Below are positions 55,505 to 64,000 of a DNA stretch of 64,000 nt, one piece after another. The notes below the pieces were generated by a model. It did not search any database, was not told where the DNA came from, and saw nothing but the letters and a program-made list of their open reading frames with translations. A program made the position numbers and the translations under genes. Source of the DNA: Sphagnum compactum (taxonomy: Eukaryota; Bryophyta; Sphagnopsida; Sphagnales); assembly GCA_965153455.1 (NCBI GenBank), contig OZ234495.1:3348001-3412000 (forward strand). Direction: 5' to 3'. Within the stretch, counting starts at the first letter, position 1, and the number at the start of each line of letters is the position of its first letter.

Positions 55505-55720
55505 ATATCTAATGAAGCAACATTTTGCTTTTGGTGTCTCAATTCTGATGGAGCAACATTTTGCTCACCAATTGGCTGATCCGAAGAAGCAGCAATACCC
55601 TCAGCAGTTGCTTGATGTGAAAAAACAACAATTTGCAATTGATTTGATGAAACAACAATTTCCTCCACAACCACTTGATCTGATGAAGCAGCATTTTGCT
55701 TATGCACCTCCAAATCACCG
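55505..55720. repeat. GATGAAGCAACATTTTGC minisatellite
   Basis: Units such as GATGAAGCAACATTTTGCTT, GATGGAGCAACATTTTGCTC and GATGAAGCAGCATTTTGCTT recur with 30-57-bp spacing. On the plus strand one frame reads Gln-rich MKQHFAF...MEQHFAH...MKQHFAY. On minus another reads QNVASSD/QNAASSD. Both are open because units keep frame; coding status is doubtful. Confidence 0.6.
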
Positions 55721-55859
55721 CCATCATTTTTCCTCAATCTCCTTCTCCAAACCATTATAACCTTCAACCTCAACAAAAAAACAACCATTATGTTGTTAAT
55801 TGTCAATTCTAATAAACTAAACCATAAAGACCCAAAAAAAAAAAAAAAAAAAAAACCTG

Positions 55860-56790
55860 CTTGCTGCCATCGCCTTCTTCACATCTAGGCCACCATAGAA
55901 GAAGGTGACGACATTGCTACCGTCCCCTTCTTCGAAACTAAACCAACAAAAAGGCACAGGTCGCCAATTTTTTGCGGCAAAGCCATCGAAGAAGGTTACG
56001 AACAGATGTCCGTCTTCTTCTTCTTTGTTACAATGGAACCTAAGTAAAATAAAACCATAACTAACTTTGCGCTGAAATAAAAAAAACAAAAAGAAAAAAA
56101 CAGAAACTGCCGTCCCTTTCTGTTTTTTTTTTTTTTTCTCCTTGCTTTGGTGCCATCGGCTTCTCAGCTCCAACAAAAAAAAAGAAAAAAAGGAAGGCGA
56201 CGTTGCTGGCGTCGCCTTCTTCGATGCAAAAAAAAAGAGGAGGCGACGGCAGCGCTACCGTTGCCTTCTTTGCTGCACGAAAAAAAAAAAAAAAAAAAAA
56301 GGCGACGGAAGTGTCGCCTTCTTCTTCTTGCTGCAACAAACAAAACGAACAGAAAGGCGCGACAATTGCCGTCCCCTTTTGCTTTCCAAAAAAACAAGAG
56401 AAGAAGGCAACGGCAGGCCTTCTTCTTCTTCTTGCTGCAACAAAACAAAAAACGAAAAGAAGGGGACGGCAGCTGCCGTCCCCTTCTACCTTCCAAAAAA
56501 TACCAGAGAAGAAGCCGAGGGCAGCAAAGCTGCCATCGCCTTCTTCTTCTTCTTCTTCTTGCTGCAACAAACAAAACAAAGAAGGGGACGACAGCTGCCG
56601 TCCCCTTCTGCTTTCCAAAAAAAACAAGAGAAGAAGGCGACGGCAGCAAGCCGTCCCCTTCTACGATGCAAAAAAAAAAGAAAAAAAGAAGAAGGCGACG
56701 GCAATGTTGCCTTTTTCTTCTTCTTGCTACAACAAAACAAAGAAAAGAAGGCGATGGCAGCAAGTCGTCACCTTCTTCGCGGTACTACAT
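55860..56790. repeat. Array of short imperfect palindromes separated by A-rich spacers
   Basis: At least eleven hairpin-forming segments of about 25-35 bp occur between 56190 and 56780, with earlier degenerate ones from 55860. Examples are GGGGACGGCAGCTGCCGTCC (56463-56482 region, flanked GAA/CCTTC), GAAGGCGACGTTGCTGGCGT, GGCGACGGCAGCGCTACCGT and GGGGACGACAGCTGCCGTCC. Spacers alternate between TTCTTGCTGCAACAAAACAA and CTTTCCAAAAAAAACAAGAG types. Triplet-like periodicity keeps several frames open on both strands (up to 261 codons), but the peptides are Lys/Arg- or Ser/Phe-rich low complexity. Confidence 0.85.
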
Positions 56791-56854
56791 CAAAAAATAA
56801 AGTTGAAAGAAGGTAAGAAAGCTTACGTTGAAGCTTGGAAGTGGAAGCTCAGGC

Positions 56855-56950
56855 TTTGGCGCTCCCGCTCTGGCTCTGGTGCTCCCGCTCTGATCCGGCG
56901 CTCCCGCTCCTGCTCCGGCTCTGGTACTCCCGCTCCGGCTCTGGCGATGG
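56855..56950. repeat. GC-rich CTCCCGCTCYGGCTCTGG minisatellite
   Basis: GGCGCTCCCGCTCTGGCTCT, GGTGCTCCCGCTCTGATCC, GGCGCTCCCGCTCCTGCTCC and GGTACTCCCGCTCCGGCTCT recur every 25-30 bp. They form a GC-rich island of about 95 bp. Confidence 0.85.
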
Positions 56951-56954
56951 CGAT

Positions 56955-57020
56955 CGGAGGTAGGAGCGGGGAGGTAGGTAAGAGGTAGGAGGTAGGTGGG
57001 AGGTAGGTAGGTAGGAGAGA
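56955..57020 (+). repeat. GTAGG-type degenerate microsatellite
   Basis: GGAGGTAGGAGCGGGGAGGT followed by AGGTAAGAGGTAGGAGGTAGGTG and AGGTAGGTAGGTAGGAG. Counterpart of 4735-5000 and of the minus strand of 49200-49400. A GCGGG and A-run junction follows at 57043-57058, as in copy 1. Confidence 0.85.
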
Positions 57021-57074
57021 AATGTTTTGGGGCAGAGTAGAGGCGGGAAAAAAAAAATACATTTGGGCAGGGAG

Positions 57075-57240
57075 GATGTTGTTTTGGTTCATCCCCAAAA
57101 TGGCTTCAACGGCCTCATCCTCAACTGGTGCATTGGTGGCTGCTGGTTCAGTATCATGGTTGAAAAACAACTCCATACAACAACAAAAAAACAGCAGGTT
57201 GGGATCAAATCTTGAGGGTTTTTTTCTTTTGCTGTGAGCT
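57075..57240 (+). other. Copy 2 of the dispersed GALVAAGS core
   Basis: An open frame reads MASTASSSTGALVAAGSVSW (ATG 57100), LKNNSIQQQKNSRLGSNLEG, ending at about 57237; it can be extended upstream to an ATG at 57022. The core CAACTGGTGCATTGGTGGCT matches copies 1 and 3. Downstream sequences differ from copy 1. The Ser/Ala-rich start could resemble a transit peptide, but no known protein is recognised. Confidence 0.5.
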
Positions 57241-57448
57241 TGTGAAATTCGTTCTTTTTTCACATTGGCACTATTAAGCATGGAACCAATGACAGGTTAC
57301 AAATTGTGTAATTTATTTATTTATTTATTTATTCTGTCACAATTAAAAACAGAAATTGCAACATAGAAGTGTTTTTAGGGACGTCGAAATGAAAATAATA
57401 ATAATAATCATCGCCAGATTTTCTACATTAGGTTCTAGCAGGGTAGCC

Positions 57449-57449
<1 letters not shown>

Positions 57450-57489
<40 letters not shown>

Positions 57490-57512
57490 CACACACACAC
57501 ACACACACACGT
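57450..57512. repeat. Compound (AT)n(AG)n(AC)n microsatellite
   Basis: About nine AT, then eleven AG, then eleven AC dinucleotides in direct succession. A (TTTA)n run lies nearby at 57312-57333. Confidence 0.95.
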
Positions 57513-57689
57513 ATAATATGTCGAAATCAGAATTTTTCAAGTTGAGAAAATGTTTCCTTTTTCTTTTTTAATCAAAAACTTTTTTTGGTTACCCCCTTTA
57601 AAAAAACCCACTGTGTATGGCAAAATTAGTAGCCAATAATGTGTTCTAGTAGGTACCTACTACCTACCAACGGAAAGAAAGAATTGTTC

Positions 57690-57860
57690 TACACGTGAAG
57701 CGTGCATGGGGGTAAGTTCAGGAATGGGAAGCGTCGCCGCGACTGTCGCGGGCGCCACCCCCGTCGCGCGCTCTTCCGCCGTTGCCAGGAACTGACTGCG
57801 GGTTCTGTCCACCCGCATGCGTTACCACCGCAACAAGCCCATGCACAGCGCACGTCTCCT
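57690..57860 (+). promoter_or_regulatory. Oleosin upstream region with G-box and RY motifs
   Basis: G-box CACGTG at 57692-57697 is followed six bases later by TGCATG (57703-57708, reverse RY core). A CATGCA stands at 57840-57845, and GCACGTC (ABRE-like) at about 57850. The surrounding 57720-57830 is unusually GC-rich. These are the sites expected for bZIP and ABI3/LEC-type B3 control of oil-body genes. The transcription start is unknown, so some may lie in the 5' UTR. Confidence 0.5.
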
Positions 57861-58207
57861 TCACTACTGTGTCCATTCCCTCTTCACGCTCTCGACGTCG
57901 AGCTGCGCGCGGATTGCTTGCCGCTTCCTTAGTTCTCGTCGTTGTCATCTTCTTACCCTTAATTACTTTTCTGTATCTAGACCTGATCTCTCTAACTAAT
58001 TTGTCGTGGTCCCTTTGTCGTTTTCGTTTCTCTTGCTTCTTAAATCCCCGGAATTTGTTTCTGTTGTTGCTTCTGTTGTTTATGGTGAGCTTTGTTGTCT
58101 AGCTTGCTACACAAGGTTTTTGTGTTCTAGTGTTTCGAATTGTAAATTACAACTCGTTTGGGATCTGGGATTTTTTTTCCTTTGTTTGTTGCAGATCAAT
58201 CATCATC

Positions 58208-58900
58208 ATGTCGTCGGCCGTGGATCAGCAGAAGAAAGATCAGTTGACAGATCGTGCGCACGAGCTTTACTACAGGGCACAGCAGAATGCGCCCACCTCG
58301 CGTCAGATTTTGGGACTTGTGACCCTGCTGGTTGCTGGGGGTCTTCTGTTGCTGTTGGGAGGGCTCGCCCTCACAGGGACTACCATCACGGTGCTCTTGG
58401 CTACTCCTGTGCTCATCCTCTTCAGTCCCGTTTTGATTCCGTTGGCGGTGGTGGCTTTCTTCACCATCGGGGGCCTACTGGGAGCTGGCACCTTCGGCGT
58501 GGCGGTGCTGTCCGCCATCTCGTGGGCATACAATTATTACAAGGGTCGCCATCCCTTTGGTGCTGATCAGGTACTGAATATGATGATATGCGAGCACTGC
58601 CTGCATTGAACCTTATACTCCGTGATTTGCAATTCGTGATGATCAGCTAGTCTCAATTTGCAGAACTTGCATGCGTGTTGTTGCAAACAACAGTAGGTGC
58701 GGTGTGTGTCAGGGATTGGGGCCAGATTTGTAATATTTTGCACCTGACTAACAATTATCGACCCCTGACATTTGCAGGTTGATGAGGTCCGCCATCGCCT
58801 TAGTGACACGGCAAGTCAAATCAAAGAGAAGGCGAGAGAGTATGGATCTGAAGCCAAAGGATTTGTGCAGTCCAAGACTGACACCAGTCTTGCAGCTTGA
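58208..58900 (+). CDS. Oleosin (oil-body structural protein)
   Basis: Two coding exons, 58208-58570 and 58778-58900, giving 161 aa with a phase 0 junction (GATCAG/GTACTG...TTGCAG/GTTGAT). A 5' UTR intron is likely, with donor TATG/GTGAGC at 58085 and acceptor GTTGCAG at 58194. The N-terminal 37 residues are hydrophilic (MSSAVDQQKKDQLTDRAHEL). A ~70-residue hydrophobic hairpin follows, with the diagnostic proline knot P-x5-S-P-x3-P seen as TPVLILFSPVLIPLAV at about residues 77-92. The C-terminus is an amphipathic basic tail (RHRLSDTASQIKEKAREYGS) ending SLAA. Oleosins coat lipid droplets and stop them fusing, in seeds and also in spores and gametophytes of non-seed plants. The length is typical. 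The gene stands alone, with G-box/RY motifs upstream matching those of the LEA gene 15 kb away. Confidence 0.97.
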
Positions 58901-61895
58901 GTCATGGGCCGGCGCGGTCATCGTTGTAGTACCAGCTACGCGTTAATGATTCCAGGGGATTCGTGATCTTTGAGAGTTGGTGAGTTCATGAATCCCCGTA
59001 CTCATGGGACCAGAAAGCTGGGGTTTTGGGATCCTCAAGAACGCTGATGTACATTTTGGTAAACACTTGAGATATAAAATGCAGGTGTTGCAGACATTTT
59101 TGTGCAAGACTTAGGTCGACTATCTACTATGGTTGTGCACAGAAATATTAGTACTTCATGATAAGATTTACTTACTCTATCTTGAAGTGCACTAATTTGA
59201 GTTCCAAAATTGTGCAAACTACTGAATTTCTAGTGTCTGTAAGTCTGTGGTTTGTGGAATAGTTCCTAGTAGTTTACTGTACTACTAGTTGTCTGTTAAG
59301 TAGAAGAAGATATGTGATCTCTGCATGCTTTTGAAGACCCTGATGAAACTTGTAGCCTAGTGATCCTGGCACCCTCTTCTCATTTGCTTTGCTCCTGCAT
59401 GTCGATGCTGATCCCCTTGAGAGAACTTATACTAAAGACTTGACAAAAAATGTAGGAGAACAGGGCCTTTTCTGGGAATGTGGGCCTGGCGTGAGGCGCC
59501 TGAGCTGAGTGAAACTTGAGATCCTTCATGATGCTTGAACATTCATGATGCTTGTTGATGCTTTAGATCAAGTTTAGTTGATGTGTTTGATCTTGATTAG
59601 AAATTGCAGTTTTGATTTTTTTGCTCCTTAAATTACTATAGTTCTTCACTTGGAAGTTTGAATCATTTTTTAAATTCAATGTGCCTTATTTTCTCGTTGT
59701 TTAGAATTTTATAATATATTATTTTAACATCCTACTTGTTCTGAAAACAAGTCTCTAGTATAGTAATATTTCAACTTGAAAAATCTAATTTGAAGGTTAA
59801 ATAAAGTGTTATCAAATAAGCTAAAAATTATATACTTATATTAGTGTTGTTATATGTTAAAAGTCTTCAAAAGAAAAACAGCAGGAAGAATTTTCAAAGT
59901 AATAAATAACTAAAATTTTACCCAAGAAATCAATTGAGAAATAAGCAAACACTGTGGATAATGATATATGTATGATTCATGTTGTTGATGAATAGATTGA
60001 TGTCTTCACAAATAATTGCCATATATGAATGATGATGACAAAAAATGAAGAATATGAGTTTAAATCCAGTAGAAAATGAGGAATTAACTAATAAGATTTT
60101 GAAAAATATCATTAAATCATTAAGCAATCAAAATTTTGGAAACCATATTTTAAAAATGCATTAAAGCTTTTTTTCCTTTTCGAATGATGAATCCTTTTAT
60201 TAAGTCGATTTGCAAAACTTAATGGGCCCACATTGTATGTCACAATATTTGCAATGAATTCAAATTCACAAGAGTAACAAATGAGATGTCATACTAAGGT
60301 CATATTCCAAAGTAATGAAAATCTTCCAACTTGTGGATACATAACATTTTACCATGGAAACATATGAGGAGGAAGTGAATAATAACAAGAAAATATCATT
60401 TGAAGGACATGCTACAAAGGAAAGACCTACAATTTCTTCTAGCTACATTCAAAGTCTTTTGGTGTATTGGACAAGGCTTTTAAAAAAGACCATGAAAGCA
60501 ATTTAAAGAATTCCTACTTGTGAGATTCTTTATTTGTTGAAAAACTATTTACCTATTAAAATTGTGAAAAGTATCTAGTTGTAATGAATGATATTGAAAA
60601 AATCTCCAAGCTTGTGGTCTTCTCTAAACAAGACAATTATTTTGTCAAAAACTATTGGGTAAAAACGTAGTCAAAAGAGCCACCCAAGTGAGTGGACACT
60701 CCTTAAAACTGCATTTTTGTATGTTTGAAAAATCACAAGTGAAGCCTAATAGTTGGGATTGTCATAATTTTTTTTAATATTTTATGTTAATTGCAAAGTT
60801 TACATGTCAAATTTTAACATAAAAGAATATAAAAGGAATGCATAAAATGATCCAATTGATTTCAAAAAAAATTTATAAGAAAAACAGCTTTCCTTTTATG
60901 CAACTATAGGTTCATTAGTTGAATTTGATGAATAAATAAATTATATGAAAAATTCAAAATCTTGAAATTTTGAAAGAAACGGCTGAAAGGGAAATGATTT
61001 TTTTATTAAATCATTTAGTTAGTTGTTTATATCCATTAGGTTCAAAAATTCTAGCTTTAAATGCAAGTTTCATGGCCAAAAAATAATCACATTAAAAAAT
61101 ATGTTTAGTTGATTTTAAAAGCCCATTTTTGCATTTTCTCCATTTGTACTTATAAACCAAAATATTTATGCACAATTATGTATGCGTGTGAAAAATCATC
61201 ATCAGCACATGAATTATCTTATATTGGACTATTCAATTTTTCTCACTTGAATTAGTTTCATGTGAATTCTATTTGTAATAAGTTTTTTATTCATTTTTTT
61301 GGTACCCCAACTGTGAATGGACTCTCCATTTGAAAATTGGAAATGATTTTAACATTGATGATTAGAAGGGCAAAAGGACTTGAACTAATGAAAATTATTT
61401 TTATAACCAATTTGAGCACATTTGGTTCAAAAGTGCTTTTGACCTTGAAAATTATGGATTCTGAAAATGTGCCTTTAACAAAAGTTGTTCAAGTTTATGT
61501 GATAGAAGGCATTCAATGCATAATAATACAAATATAAAATGAATTTGTAGTCAAAATGTATTTATATCTAAAATGTTATGTTAAAAGGGGTACCCGAAAT
61601 AGAAAATTATAAAATTATAAACTAACACAAAAACAACACATGTCATGTGCAATCTCTGAAAAAAAACTTTTACCTCGGTGCCCTTCGTTCTTTTGAACAT
61701 GTTTTCACCTTAATGGTGGTTGAAAAGAACAATTATAAGTTCTACCTCTCTTTGTTGATTTTTTTTTTATTACAAATTTTGATTTGTGAACATCAAAATT
61801 CATTTTGCAATCAGTCCTAAGATATTTTTGCATTTACATCTCAGTAAACTTTTTAAGTTCAACTAATAAATTAAATTTAAAAAGCAAACATAGGA
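58901..61895. other. Oleosin 3' flank and AT-rich intergenic DNA
   Basis: The first ~300 bp probably include the oleosin 3' UTR. TTCATGATGCTTGAACATTCATGATGCTTG is a local duplication at about 59525-59555. Beyond 59600 the DNA is very AT-rich with no supported gene. Confidence 0.5.
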
Positions 61896-61901
61896 CCAAT
61901 T

Positions 61902-62410
61902 ATGACTATCTTTCAAAAGCATCCTTATCATTTAGTAGATTCCAAGTCCATGGCCTCTTTTGGGTTCAATAAAAGCTCTAGCACCATTGGTGGTGTTATG
62001 TCTATGAACTATTTTGCAAAAGGTGGAACACTCCTTAGTTTAGGCTTGGGAATGATATTATATATTATGTTTGTATGATGGGTCATTGTGTGACATTATA
62101 TGTGAATTTACTTACAAAGAACATCATACATTTGTGGTCCAATTAAGATTTTGCTATGGTATGATTTTGTTTACTATCTATGAAGTCATGTCCTTTTAGC
62201 TTTCTTTTGGGTTTTTTTCCATTCCTCTTTGGCACCTATGGTAGAAATTGGAGCTATATGGCCTCCCAAAAGAATTGATGTGTTAAATCTTTGGGGAATT
62301 CAATTTTTAACTACCATTTTTTTATTTTCATCTAAAGCTATCGTAACTTGGGTTCATCATGCTAGTTGAATCCAAAAAGCAAGTTGTTTATGCTTTAGTA
62401 ACTACTAAGC
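61902..62410 (+). pseudogene. cox3: Nuclear mitochondrial DNA: cox3 fragment
   Basis: Begins at the native cox3 start with QKHPYHLVDSKSMASFGF, followed by SSTIGGVMSMNYFAKGGTLL, SLGLGMILYIMFV and, after stops and shifts, [47 protein letters not shown] and KKQVVYALVTT. These follow the order of plant mitochondrial cytochrome c oxidase subunit 3 over its first ~170 of about 265 residues. The length is preserved (about 509 bp), so few indels have occurred, but in-frame stops near 62080-62200 and a frameshift near 62360 kill it. Match ends near 62410. It is an old NUMT, AT-enriched relative to mitochondrial DNA. Confidence 0.93.
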
Positions 62411-62575
62411 AATTGTCAAATTATCTAAGAAACTTTTTGCTTACCTCTTGTAATCATACCATTATTGATGTTCGCAATGAAACAAATGCAACTTACCATT
62501 TAAATGAATTGGAACAATTTAACATGTTGCAAAAGGAAAGGACTAGGTTGATTAACTTTAGAAAATTTATTTGAT
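62411..62575 (+). other. Open frame continuing from the cox3 fragment, origin unknown
   Basis: The frame of the last cox3 piece continues through NYLRNFLLTSCNHTIIDVRN, ETNATYHLNELEQFNMLQKE and RTRLINFRKFI to a stop at 62574. It no longer matches cox3. It could be another organelle-derived segment joined to the NUMT, or chance. Confidence 0.3.
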
Positions 62576-64000
62576 CGTGACTTTAAAAGATAACCAAATG
62601 GGTCATTCATGAATGTGAGGTGTGGATAAAATACTAAGTTGAATGTGTTTAATCAAGTTATTGATTAATTAATAATATTGTAGTGCTACATCCCTCACAA
62701 CAAAATGGTAACTTGTTTGCAGCAAAGCAAGAGGAGGTCTTAAGCCCAATATAAATAAAAATATTGCAAGCATGACTGTTTTTTTGTTCAAACTAACATT
62801 ATTAGTTAAAAATCTTATGTGTTTTCACATAAATTTAAAAGTATTTCAATAGTATCAATGAACTAAATAGCCACGATCTAGATATCTAGGATGGGCTCAT
62901 AGTATCTACCCACTTAATAGAAAGAGTTGGCGATAATAAAGCATTTGACTCAATCTTATTTGTTTGCATGCGAAATAGGAAGGAGTTTAAACCAATGTAC
63001 ATGTAAATGATTTTAATTTATGAACTTTGTGTGATTGTAAGAAATCTAACTTTATGTCCAAATAAAATTAATCCCAAAAATTTTTAAATAAAATAAATGA
63101 CTATGTGTCTTATGCCTTATGAAGACGTGGTAAAAAATCAAGTTGGTGAGTTGTGGTGAGTTGTGTGATAAGTAACTACCTTGCACAATTTTAAAAGCAT
63201 TTTATTATATCGTATGAGTAAATGGCAACCAAGTCGTACAACTCTATGAAATATTTTTTGACTCTAACATTTTCCTATCCCTAATTTTCATATGGTTTCA
63301 AGGAATGGAATATGTAAAAACACCTTTCATGATTTTTGCCCAAAACACGTTATAATTAAATTTTTAGAAGAAATATAAACTTTTGAACAAAATTTGGCTA
63401 GAAATTCATAAATATTGTTTTAAAAATTTCTAGTCCAACAAAGAAAATTGTTGCCTAGATGTAAAAGATGAAGGATCCAATTTGAACTTTATGGAAATTT
63501 AGTTAAATATTGAAATATATTTTCATGAATATATCTTGCAAGAAAATAATACAAAAAATTAACATCAATTTGTTTCCTTTTGCTACATATGTTTTACAAC
63601 TATTTGGATTTAGCATCCTTCTTTCTTTCTTTTTTTAAATACCTCCAACAAATTTTATCACAATGCAAAGAAATGAATCCATTAACTACAATTACCAAAT
63701 GGCACAATGTCATCTTTTGTATGTTGAATTGTGACAATAATTAAATTAAATGATATTTTGTGAAAAAACTTTATCAATATGATTTTTTTCATATTAAGTA
63801 TTCATTTTTCTAAATCATTCCTTCACTACTACCAAAGTGGGGTGTAGTTTACTAACTTAAATCACTATGGGACCTTAAAAGTGAAATAACTTTATTGCAT
63901 TTTACTGATTTCACCTAGTGAAAGTTATTTTATTATAATATCACTATGTAGACATCATGTTTCATTTCTAGTTAACATAATTCACTATTACAATTTACTA
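62576..64000. other. AT-rich DNA, no gene seen
   Basis: No supported frame, repeat array or RNA gene to the window end. Confidence 0.55.

Noticed and set aside
56142-56988. Long open frames of 188-261 codons on both strands
   Set aside because: They lie entirely in the palindrome and minisatellite array, are open in several frames at once, and encode low-complexity Lys/Arg or Ser/Phe strings.

Overview
This window looks like nuclear DNA of a land plant, most likely a bryophyte (moss-like). That taxon is a guess from gene content and style, not a match. The evidence is spliceosomal GT-AG genes, a PPR-DYW gene relic, an oleosin, an LEA protein, a plant-type VPS37, copia, PIF/Harbinger and hAT transposon remains, a tRNA-derived SINE, and nuclear copies of plastid (psbE-psbF) and mitochondrial (cox3) DNA. 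The sequence is AT-rich and gene-poor. I support five gene models with complete coding sequences plus one ankyrin gene without introns; a further first exon at 7.6 kb has no recognised continuation.

Layout. 0-7.1 kb: degenerate tandem repeats, a decayed copia pol with its 3' LTR, a ~200-bp repeat array rich in the word GCAATACC, a GTAGG-rich tract and more satellites. 7.6-14.4 kb: a glycine-rich first exon (+), the ankyrin-membrane gene (-), and a 7 x 98-bp satellite in its upstream flank. 16.2-17.5 kb: a dispersed repeat and a PPR-DYW pseudogene. 19.7-28.2 kb is the gene island: a small, probably mitochondrial protein (-), a PDRG1/prefoldin-like gene (+) transcribed divergently from it, and VPS37 of ESCRT-I (-, seven exons). 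A ~780-bp direct duplication touches the 3' flank of VPS37. 30-42 kb is a transposon graveyard: PIF/Harbinger transposase, hAT transposase, a foldback element, a trihelix-like ORF and the plastid insert. 43.1-44.3 kb: a three-exon LEA gene. 44.8-57.5 kb: AT-rich DNA with a SINE, several satellite arrays, a C2H2-finger pseudogene and an array of short palindromes. 58.2-58.9 kb: an oleosin gene with a 5' UTR intron. 59-64 kb: AT-rich DNA with a mitochondrial cox3 fragment.

Functional links. LEA and oleosin both belong to the desiccation or maturation programme, and both upstream regions carry CATGCA (RY) motifs and ACGT cores, as expected for ABI3/ABA control. The other genes are housekeeping and appear unrelated to each other. 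The least expected signal is a composite dispersed repeat with three copies (about 5.0, 49.2 and 57.1 kb). Each copy has a GTAGG-type tract, then an A-rich run, then a conserved core that can be read as G-A-L-V-(A/G)-(A/T)-G-S. Each also lies near DNA enriched in GGTATTGCA/TGCAATACC. In some places that word is the codon string of a C-x2-C zinc-knuckle peptide that has been amplified in tandem.
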